A stretch of DNA of 5,965 nt from Deltaproteobacteria bacterium (GTDB taxonomy: Bacteria; Desulfobacterota; Desulfobacteria; Desulfobacterales; JAFDDL01): contig JAFDDL010000309.1 in NCBI GenBank assembly GCA_019310865.1, positions 1-5,965 on the forward strand, given 5' to 3'. Positions 1-5,367 of the stretch are shown here, one piece after another (positions within the stretch are counted from its first letter, which is position 1; each line of letters starts with the position of its first letter). A program made the position numbers and the translations under genes. The notes below the pieces were generated by a model. The model was not told the origin of the DNA. It made no database searches and worked only from the letters and a program-made list of their open reading frames with translations.

Positions 1-78
1 GAAAAGATGGGAATCTGGTCGCCGGCCAACAGGCGGGATGCGAATGAATATTGGGAAGCTTCGGCAAAAACCGCCTGA
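1..78 (+). CDS. 3' end of an upstream gene (unidentified)
   Basis: Frame 1 is open from the left edge and ends at TGA (76-78). It gives 25 residues that start EKMGIWSPANRRDANEYWEA and end SAKTA. The residue mix looks like real protein: it has two Trp, a Tyr and charged residues. The other two forward frames give less natural peptides, though frame 2 stays open slightly longer, to a TAG near position 90. I do not recognise the family. A phasin or another PHA-granule protein would fit, because a phaC-like gene follows on the same strand, but that is a guess from context only. With 25 codons visible, even the reading frame is not certain. Confidence 0.35.
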   Translation, partial: EKMGIWSPANRRDANEYWEASAKTA

Positions 79-252
79 GGCTCTATAGTTATCAGCCATC
101 AGCCAACAGCTAAAACAATTTCATGCTCTCTGCTTGATCTATAAGCACTTTATAAAAGGCATTCAGCCAGTGGAGTTTTTGGCTTTTTGTTGACATGGGT
201 TTTTGACCAGAAAAGGGGTAGCACTGGGGTTGATCTGCATTGGGGGTAACGA
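79..252. other. Intergenic gap upstream of the phaC remnant
   Basis: All three forward frames are broken by stops and I see no convincing gene. Apart from the heptamer repeat, the only structure is a weak stem: AGCCA at 165-169 pairs with TGGCT at 180-184 and is followed by TTTT. This could be a poor terminator for the upstream gene. A perfect TTGACA occurs at 190-195, but no -10 box lies at the right distance, so I do not call a promoter. The gap is too short to hold the roughly 170 N-terminal residues that the downstream phaC lacks. Confidence 0.5.
91..111. repeat. Short heptamer tandem repeat
   Basis: Three consecutive 7-base units read ATCAGCC, ATCAGCC, AACAGCT; the third differs at two bases. 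Similar CAGC-type heptamer runs occur between genes in many bacterial genomes. It sits just after the stop codon of the upstream frame, in the non-coding gap. No function can be assigned. Confidence 0.5.
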
Positions 253-316
253 ATGACGGTAGTTGAGAACAAGGGATTGAATTCCAATTGACTGCCGGCG
301 CATGTAGAAACGAGCG
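253..316 (+). pseudogene. Frame-broken 5' remnant of phaC
   Basis: ATG at 253 is preceded by GGGGG (242-246) at a good ribosome-binding distance and opens MTVVENKGLNSN before a TGA at 289-291. In the same frame the codons from 295 to 315 read PAHVETS. One extra base (316) then separates them from VDTGG at the start of the phaC frame. In a third frame, 279-293 reads EFQLT. Joined across frames, EFQLT-(N)-PAHVETS-VDTGG has the length and pattern of the conserved class I synthase stretch ahead of the catalytic domain (NF-x-x-TNP then SGG/TGG; from memory of Cupriavidus necator PhaC). This suggests old or erroneous coding sequence with at least one frameshift here. It is an inference from a short stretch. 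Confidence 0.4.
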
Positions 317-1552
317 GTGGATACCGGCGGCACCAGCCTTCTTCGCGGTTTTCGCAATTTTTTAAGCGACGTTCGCCATAACAACGCCATGCCCAGCTTG
401 GTGGATAAGACCGCCTTCAAGGTGGGAAAAAATCTGGGCACGACCCCCGGCGCTGTCGTGTTCCGCAATGAGGTTCTTGAGATCATCCAGTACACCCCCA
501 CCACCAAGGAAGTTCGGCAACGCCCGCTTGTGGTCGCCTTTGCCCAGATCAACAAATACTACCTGTTTGACCTGTCACCCCACAACAGCTTCGTGAAATA
601 TTCGCTGGATCAGGGCATTCCCGTATTTGTCATCAGCTGGCGAAATCCTACCAAAAAACAGAGCGGGTGGGACCTGGATACATATGTCGAAGCCCTGAAA
701 GAGGCGATTGATGTGATCAGCGACATTACCGGGAGTGCGGATTGCAATCTGTCAGGCACCTGCGCCGGGGGAATTACTTACGCCGTCCTGGCAGCGCACC
801 TTGCCGCCCTGGGGGAGAAGAAAATAAACACCATCACCTTTGAGGTGGCCATGCTGGATTTTAACGTTGCAGGAACATTTCTCGGGCTGTTCGCAGACAG
901 GAAAACTCTTAATCTAGCCCGGAATATCTCACGCGTGCAGGGCGTTCTGGAAGGAGGGCAGCTGGGGGGAATGTTTTCAATGATGCGTCCCAATGACCTG
1001 ATATGGAATTACCTGATGGGCAACAAACCGCCGGCCTTTGACATTCTCTACTGGAACTGCGACTCCACCCGCTTATCTGCAGGTCTGCACAGCCAGTTTC
1101 TGGACATGTTCATGAAAAATCCGCTGCCGACCCCCGGCAAAATGAAATCATGCGGCACCCCCATCGATCTGTCGAAAGTTACCTGCGATTGCTATTATGT
1201 AACCGGCATCACCGATCACATCACCCCCTGGGAGGTCGGATACCGTTCCAGCCGCCTGCTGGGTGGAGATACGACCTTTATGCTGGCCAAGGGAGGGCAT
1301 GTGCAGACGGTGGTCAGCCCTCCGGACTACAAGAAGGCCGCCTTTTACCTGGGCAAAAACGGGTCGAAAAACGACGCCGCGACCCCTGAAAAGTGGCTTG
1401 AAAACGCCACCGAACAACAGGGCAGCTGGTGGGAGCACTGGAAGGAGTGGATCCTGACCCGGTCCGGTGAAACGGTGCCGGCACCCGCGGCGTTGGGGAA
1501 CGACAGGTATCAGCCCATCGCGGATGCGCCTGGAACGTATGTTATTGAGTAA
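317..1552 (+). CDS. phaC: Class I-like poly(3-hydroxyalkanoate) synthase, N-terminally truncated
   Basis: PhaC polymerises (R)-3-hydroxyacyl-CoA into PHA storage polyester at the granule surface. The 411-residue frame carries the lipase-like box GTCAGG with the nucleophile at Cys149. The general-base region TDHITPW gives Asp300, and KGGHVQ gives His328. Cys-to-Asp is 151 residues (161 in C. necator, recalled) and Asp-to-His is 28, as in that enzyme. SWRNP, LLDF-like MLDF, the RPNDLIWNY segment and the C-terminal GSWWEHW...W also fit class I rather than the shorter class III. Cys149 corresponds to Cys319 of the 589-residue C. necator enzyme, so about 170 N-terminal residues are absent. GTG at 317 has no good ribosome binding site, and the frame is closed by TAG at 305. 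It may not be the real start, and the gene may be a pseudogene or error-broken. The catalytic domain itself looks undamaged. Confidence 0.9.
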   Translation: MDTGGTSLLRGFRNFLSDVRHNNAMPSLVDKTAFKVGKNLGTTPGAVVFRNEVLEIIQYTPTTKEVRQRPLVVAFAQINKYYLFDLSPHNSFVKYSLDQGIPVFVISWRNPTKKQSGWDLDTYVEALKEAIDVISDITGSADCNLSGTCAGGITYAVLAAHLAALGEKKINTITFEVAMLDFNVAGTFLGLFADRKTLNLARNISRVQGVLEGGQLGGMFSMMRPNDLIWNYLMGNKPPAFDILYWNCDSTRLSAGLHSQFLDMFMKNPLPTPGKMKSCGTPIDLSKVTCDCYYVTGITDHITPWEVGYRSSRLLGGDTTFMLAKGGHVQTVVSPPDYKKAAFYLGKNGSKNDAATPEKWLENATEQQGSWWEHWKEWILTRSGETVPAPAALGNDRYQPIADAPGTYVIE

Positions 1553-1592
1553 TCAAAGGAAAAGACCCTACCTGTACGTTAGGAAACCAAAC

Positions 1593-1677
1593 ATGCAAAC
1601 ACGCCTGGGCGGCCCACAATCGTCTCAGCGACTAAAACAGTCCGGGAAGCATGAAAACACGCCCAGGCTCACGATTT
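1593..1677 (+). repeat. Interleaved inverted and direct repeats after phaC
   Basis: GCCTGGGCG (1603-1611) is the exact reverse complement of CGCCCAGGC (1660-1668). AATCGT (1618-1623) is the reverse complement of ACGATT (1671-1676). The two stems interleave, as in an H-type pseudoknot, instead of nesting. In addition ATGCAAACACGCC (1593-1605) recurs as ATGAAAACACGCC (1651-1663) with one mismatch. A T5 run ends the block at about 1675-1679. It could be a poor terminator for phaC, a structured RNA, or a duplicated protein-binding site. The wide 48-base spacing makes a normal intrinsic terminator unlikely. Confidence 0.4.
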
Positions 1678-1710
1678 TTCACTGCCGCGAAGCAGCTAAG
1701 TTCATAGACG

Positions 1711-1739
1711 CCATATTTGGCACCACAAACCAAATATGG
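1711..1739. promoter_or_regulatory. Perfect 10-bp dyad, candidate activator (enhancer) site
   Basis: CCATATTTGG (1711-1720) and CCAAATATGG (1730-1739) are exact reverse complements separated by 9 bases. After one mismatch the pairing resumes at 1708-1709 with 1741-1742. No T-run follows, which argues against a terminator. The centre (about 1725) lies roughly 145 bases upstream of the start predicted from the sigma-54 element, within the usual 80-200 base range for bacterial enhancer-binding proteins. That it binds such an activator is inference; a hairpin in the phaC transcript is the alternative. Confidence 0.5.
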
Positions 1740-1842
1740 TGTTGCCTCTCATTGTTCCATTCTCTCCCATATATACTAAATATTCTCTCATACTCCAGTG
1801 ATGTAAGCAGTCTGACTTATTTCTGAAACGACCCATCACGGT

Positions 1843-1858
1843 TGGCATGTAATATGCA
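1843..1858 (+). promoter_or_regulatory. Sigma-54 (RpoN) -24/-12 promoter
   Basis: TGGCATGTAATATGCA matches the consensus TGGCACG-N4-TTGCW at all but two positions, and the spacing between GG (-24) and GC (-12) is exact. The predicted transcription start is near 1869, about 88 bases upstream of the small ORF at 1957. A dyad that could serve as the activator site lies at 1711-1739. Transcription would then need ATP-dependent remodelling by an enhancer-binding protein, whose gene is not in this window. Such a motif can occur by chance, but its position in front of a four-gene operon supports it. Confidence 0.65.
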
Positions 1859-1956
1859 ACTGAAATTAAGAAAGAACACATGGCAATCTTGGCCCCCAAA
1901 AACGCTACCTAATGAAAACACGAAGAAGATCATCACTTACAGAGGAGGCGTAAAAA

Positions 1957-2091
1957 ATGAAGAACAAAGCACTCTTAAAAACCATGCGGCATACACAAGC
2001 TGTTGCTCGACTGGCTGAACTTAATTTCTGGCGCCGGCTCAGACTGCTGGATTCGCCAATCGCTCGAAAGAAACTGGATTTTATGGAATAG
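1957..2091 (+). CDS. Small basic protein, 44 aa, first ORF of the operon
   Basis: ATG at 1957 follows AGGAGG (1943-1948) with an 8-base spacer, close to ideal, and the frame ends at TAG (2089-2091). The peptide starts MKNKALLKTM and ends KKLDFME. It is strongly basic (about a dozen Lys/Arg/His against four acidic residues). The central part, QAVARLAELNFWRRLRLL, looks like an amphipathic helix. There is no signal peptide, no transmembrane segment and no Cys. It lies between the sigma-54 promoter and the DUF1302 gene, 40 bases upstream of that start, so it is probably co-transcribed. I do not recognise a family. It may be a real small protein, perhaps membrane-surface associated or regulatory, or a translated leader. 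Evidence is the ribosome binding site and position, not homology. Confidence 0.55.
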   Translation: MKNKALLKTMRHTQAVARLAELNFWRRLRLLDSPIARKKLDFME

Positions 2092-2131
2092 GTATTTTTC
2101 GATAACCATTTTAAAAGGATGAGGAGGAGAT

Positions 2132-3982
2132 ATGAAGCTTTGCAGATTTGGCGGTAAGTGGTTTCAAAAATTGGTGAGCGGGTTCCCAATTCTGTCGGTG
2201 GTGGCGGTGCTGGTGTGCAGTTCACATGCCCAGGCATTTCAGCTCTACAACGGGGAAAAATTAAAGGCCAGGCTGGATTCGACGGTGTCCTATGGTTTGC
2301 AGTGGCGCGTACAGGACCGGGACGAGGACATTATCGGGATTGCCCAGGGCGGTAAATTCTACTCATCCAACTACGACGACGGCAACCTGAACTATGACAC
2401 GGGCCTGATCAGCAACGCCATCAAGATCACTTCCGATCTTGAGATCGATTACGGCTGGATCGGTGCTTTCTTCCGGGCCACTGCTTTTTACGACTATGAG
2501 AACGAGAGCCGGGACAGGGCACGAACACCGCTTAACAACTGGGCCCAGAAAGCGGTGGCCACGGATTCGGGCATGCTGGACGCCTATGTGTGGGCGTCCC
2601 ACGACATCGGGGAGATGCCGGTTCAACTTCGGTTGGGCGACCAGGTGGTCAGTTGGGGAGAGTCCACCTTTATTCAGGGCGGCATCAATATTATCAACCC
2701 CGTCGATGTCGCTAAAATCCGAGTGCCGGGCGCTGAGTTAAAAGAGGCCTTGGTTCCGGAGGGGATCATATATGCCAATGTTAGCCCCACTGAAACAATT
2801 ACTCTCGAAGGGCTTTACCTCTACGACTGGGAAGAGACCAAGATTGATGAGCCCGGCACATACTTTGCCGGGGCTGACTTTCCGGGAAGGGGTGGGGTGA
2901 AACTGATGCTCGGCGGCGGCTTTGTTCCGGACAATGGCGATGCAAGCGCAGCCGACACGTTCATGGCACTCCCCCGGGATCCCACAAAGAGTACGAGCAA
3001 GGAGGGTCAATACGGCGTTGCCATGCGCTACTATGCCTCCTGGCTCAACGACACCGAAATCGGTTTTTATTACCTCAATTACCACGAGCGCCTGCCAAGG
3101 CTTGAAGGACGAACAGGCACCATGCAGGGGCTTATGAATGCCGGTGCTGCGGCTGCAGCGGTTATCGGCGCGGGGGGCACTGCCGCACAGGCCAACGCCG
3201 TGGCCATAGACGCCTATGCTAAAACCGGCGGTTACAGGACTACATATGTTGAAGACCGGACGCTCCTCGGCCTGGGCTTCAGCACGGAACTTGGCGGTGT
3301 TGCCTGGCAGGGTGAAGTCTCCTACCGGCCGGACGCAGCGCTTCAGATTGATGATGTTGAACTTCTGCTTTCCTTTTTTGGCCCCTTGGATGAAAACCTG
3401 GGAAATCTCAGCCAGCTTGGCGCAACAACGACCCCGGACACACTCATCACGGGCTATATCGAAAGGGACATGACTCAGGTGCAATCCACCGGATCCTACC
3501 TGTTGCCGCCCATCGGCTGGCTGGGTTCAGACGGTGGGGTGGCCCTCGTCGAGGTGGGCTGGATCCATGTTATTGACATGCCGAAAAAGAGTGAACTTCG
3601 CCTGGAAGGGCCGGGGGCGGAGTCGGTTACACCGGGAAATGCCACGGCGGCAGGAGCTCTGGGGACTCCCCAGGAGGATGCGAAATTCTTTGCCGATCAG
3701 GATTCATGGGGATACCGCGTGCTGGCCCAGCTGGATTATTTTAATGCCATCGGAGCCGTGGGATTGTCCCCGCGTATTGCCTTTGAGCATGACGTGTCTG
3801 GAAACAGCCCCTTTGGCGGATCGTTCCTGGAGAACCGAAAGGCCGTCACCCTTGGGCTTACTGCGGATTATCGTTCCGCATGGAGTGCGGACATCAGCTA
3901 CACCAACTTTTTCGGTGCCGGACGTCACAACCTGATCAACGACCGGGACTTTATCGGATTTAATATCAAATACAGCTTCTAA
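2132..3982 (+). CDS. DUF1302 family outer-membrane beta-barrel protein
   Basis: The 616-residue length is typical of DUF1302 (about 600). A Sec signal peptide is clear: a basic start, a hydrophobic core at about residues 18-30, and HAQA before Phe36, with likely cleavage after Ala35. The family's most conserved stretch is present: GDQVVSWGE at residues 169-177, then QGGINIINPVDVAKIRVPG and AELKEAL. SYRPDAALQI (397-406) is a second family hallmark. The rest is alternating aromatic/polar strands, and the chain ends IKYSF. A terminal Phe after a strand is the usual BAM assembly signal of outer-membrane barrels. An Ala-rich, probably helical insert lies at about 331-364. The ribosome binding site AGGAGG (2122-2127) supports the ATG at 2132. 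DUF1329 follows after 15 bases, so the two are surely co-transcribed. Biochemical function is not established. The pairing with DUF1329 and RND transporters seen in other genomes suggests passage of hydrophobic compounds across the outer membrane. Confidence 0.92.
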   Translation: MKLCRFGGKWFQKLVSGFPILSVVAVLVCSSHAQAFQLYNGEKLKARLDSTVSYGLQWRVQDRDEDIIGIAQGGKFYSSNYDDGNLNYDTGLISNAIKITSDLEIDYGWIGAFFRATAFYDYENESRDRARTPLNNWAQKAVATDSGMLDAYVWASHDIGEMPVQLRLGDQVVSWGESTFIQGGINIINPVDVAKIRVPGAELKEALVPEGIIYANVSPTETITLEGLYLYDWEETKIDEPGTYFAGADFPGRGGVKLMLGGGFVPDNGDASAADTFMALPRDPTKSTSKEGQYGVAMRYYASWLNDTEIGFYYLNYHERLPRLEGRTGTMQGLMNAGAAAAAVIGAGGTAAQANAVAIDAYAKTGGYRTTYVEDRTLLGLGFSTELGGVAWQGEVSYRPDAALQIDDVELLLSFFGPLDENLGNLSQLGATTTPDTLITGYIERDMTQVQSTGSYLLPPIGWLGSDGGVALVEVGWIHVIDMPKKSELRLEGPGAESVTPGNATAAGALGTPQEDAKFFADQDSWGYRVLAQLDYFNAIGAVGLSPRIAFEHDVSGNSPFGGSFLENRKAVTLGLTADYRSAWSADISYTNFFGAGRHNLINDRDFIGFNIKYSF

Positions 3983-3997
3983 CGAAGGAGGAACACC

Positions 3998-5263
3998 ATG
4001 CGTAAACCCTTAGGAACTTTAATCGTATTATTTTTTGTAATCTCTCTTTGTGCATCCGGTGTCCAGGCAGCGCGTTCGGCTGAAGAGATCGACAGCCTGG
4101 GAAAAAGCCTGACGCCCTTAGGGGGCGAGAAGGCCGGCAACGCCGATGGCACTATTCCGGCCTGGGAAGGCGGCATCACCGCGCCTCCGGCAGGTTACAC
4201 ACCCGGTGCTCATCACCCGGATCCCTATGCCGACGACCCGGTGCTTTTTAAGATCACCAAAGCAAACATGGAAGAGTACGCGGACAAAATCTCCGAAGGC
4301 CACAAGACGATGTTCAAAGCCTCGGATGCGTTTTACATGAACGTCTACCCCACCCGCCGCAGTGCTTCTCATCCCCAGCGTATCTATGATGCAACGAAGA
4401 AATATGCGGCTACAGCGGAATTGACCGAGGGCGGGAACGGTATAAAGGGGACTGTTATCGGCGCCCCCTTTCCGATCCCCCAAAACGGGCTGGAGGTCAT
4501 TTGGAACCACATCGTGCGGTACCGGGGCGAATTCGTGGATCGCACCTTTGCCTACGCACCGGTAACCCGCGGTGGGTCATACACCCTCGGTATAGAGCAC
4601 AGCATGATTCGATGGAAATACAGCCTTCCGGGTATGACCGAAGAGAAGCTCGACAACGTGATCCTCATGTTCCGGCAGGATTTGCTGGCGCCACCGCGTT
4701 CCGCCGGGCGTATTTTGTTGGTTCACGACACGCTCGACCAAGAGAAAGAAGCCCGAAAAGCATGGACCTACAACCCGGGTCAGCGCCGGGTGCGCCGGGC
4801 GCCCCAGGTGGCCTTTGACTGTCCGGGCATGGGGTCGGACGGTCTTCGGACCACCGACGATTACGATATGTTCAACGGCAGCCCCCAACGCTATGACTGG
4901 AAGCTGGTGGGTAAAAAAGAGATGATCGTTCCGTATAACGCCTACAAGCTCCACAGCGATCAGCTCAAGTATGCCGACATCATCCGGCCGCTGCACCTCA
5001 ATCCCGAGCACCTGCGCTATGAGCTGCATCGGGTATGGGTGGTGGAGGCCAACCTGAAGGAAGGCACCCGGCATATCTACAAAAAGCGCGTGTTTTACTT
5101 CGATGAAGACTCGTGGAACATCGTCGTAAAGGACCAGTACGACAATCGTGACAAGCTGTGGCGCTTCAGCGAAGGGCATCTCATCAACTATTACGATGTG
5201 CCCACGCCCTGGTATACCTGCGAAGGTTTATCTTCGATAAAGAAATTGAAGAAAAGAGTTTAA
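3998..5263 (+). CDS. DUF1329 family periplasmic protein (LolA/LolB-like), C-terminus frameshifted
   Basis: The start at 3998 has AAGGAGG (3985-3991) six bases upstream. A signal peptide runs to GVQA, with cleavage likely after Ala24. DUF1329 hallmarks follow in order: LTPLGGEKAGNADGTIPAWE from residue 38, NPGQRRVRRAPQVAFD after Trp256, DDYDMFNGSPQRYDWKL at 287-303, and DQYDNR...LWRFSEGHLINYYDVPTPW near the end. The family has a lipoprotein-carrier type fold, so a soluble periplasmic lipid or hydrophobe carrier is the likely role (inference). The frame ends at TAA 5261-5263 with SSIKKLKKRV, which is not the family's normal tail. The expected tail is readable in another frame downstream, so the last 10 or so residues here are probably an artefact of an indel near 5225. 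Up to Glu409 the protein looks intact. It sits 15 bases after DUF1302 and before the YCF48-like gene. Confidence 0.92.
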   Translation: MRKPLGTLIVLFFVISLCASGVQAARSAEEIDSLGKSLTPLGGEKAGNADGTIPAWEGGITAPPAGYTPGAHHPDPYADDPVLFKITKANMEEYADKISEGHKTMFKASDAFYMNVYPTRRSASHPQRIYDATKKYAATAELTEGGNGIKGTVIGAPFPIPQNGLEVIWNHIVRYRGEFVDRTFAYAPVTRGGSYTLGIEHSMIRWKYSLPGMTEEKLDNVILMFRQDLLAPPRSAGRILLVHDTLDQEKEARKAWTYNPGQRRVRRAPQVAFDCPGMGSDGLRTTDDYDMFNGSPQRYDWKLVGKKEMIVPYNAYKLHSDQLKYADIIRPLHLNPEHLRYELHRVWVVEANLKEGTRHIYKKRVFYFDEDSWNIVVKDQYDNRDKLWRFSEGHLINYYDVPTPWYTCEGLSSIKKLKKRV

Positions 5264-5298
5264 CCACCGGCGCTCTTCGGCGTGCCGGCAAACGCTAA
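5227..5298 (+). pseudogene. Out-of-frame C-terminal end of the DUF1329 gene
   Basis: Reading from 5227 in the frame shifted relative to the DUF1329 gene gives FIFDKEIEEK, then SLTTGALRRAGKR, then TAA at 5296-5298. An ALRRAG-R tail is what I expect at the end of DUF1329 proteins (from memory). It also continues sensibly from the last in-frame residues, PWYTCE. One missing base at about 5225-5227 would fuse the parts into a product of about 433 residues. The corrected stop would lie 69 bases before the next gene. Whether the indel is a true mutation or a sequencing error cannot be told here. Confidence 0.7.
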
Positions 5299-5320
5299 AG
5301 AATCGATTCAGACAATGGGC

Positions 5321-5350
5321 GGGCCCGCGCCTTGAAAGGGGCGCGGACCC
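5321..5350 (+). other. GC-rich hairpin between DUF1329 and YCF48-like genes
   Basis: GGGCCCGCGCC (5321-5331) pairs with GGCGCGGACCC (5340-5350) in ten of eleven positions around an 8-base loop. There is no T-run after it, so it is not a classical intrinsic terminator. It ends nine bases before the ribosome binding site of the next gene. Possible roles are an RNA-stabilising or processing element, partial attenuation, or modulation of translation of the third gene. Confidence 0.55.
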
Positions 5351-5367
5351 ACTGCACAAGGGGGCAC

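Larger units (their letters stand above)
1553..1956. other. AT-rich regulatory intergenic region
   Basis: These 404 bases separate phaC from the downstream operon and are richer in A+T than either gene. From left to right they hold an interleaved inverted/direct repeat cluster, a perfect 10-bp dyad, a pyrimidine-rich stretch with repeated CTCTC motifs (about 1745-1797), a sigma-54 type promoter and an apparent leader of about 88 bases. No tRNA or known riboswitch was recognised. A forward frame stays open across part of it (to a TGA at 1824-1826), but its peptide looks random and it overlaps the repeats, so I do not call it a gene. Confidence 0.7.

Noticed and set aside
91..111. Heptamer run considered as a CRISPR-like array
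   Set aside because: Units are 7 bases, directly adjacent and without spacers, so it is a simple tandem repeat.
190..195. Perfect TTGACA (-35-like) box upstream of phaC
   Set aside because: No TATAAT-like box at 16-18 bases downstream, so it is probably chance in a T-rich stretch.
1711..1739. Each dyad arm fits the eukaryotic CArG box CC(A/T)6GG
   Set aside because: The window is clearly bacterial, so the match to a MADS/SRF site is coincidental. The bacterial dyad reading is kept instead.
1593..1826. Forward frame with ATG at 1593 (77 residues) inside the phaC-operon gap
   Set aside because: Weak ribosome binding signal, random-looking composition, and it overlaps the repeats and the dyad. 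It looks like a chance opening in AT-rich DNA.
2738..3484. Long minus-strand frame (248 codons) opposite DUF1302
   Set aside because: It lies fully inside a confidently assigned gene and its protein shows no family features. It is the usual antisense shadow of GC-biased codons.
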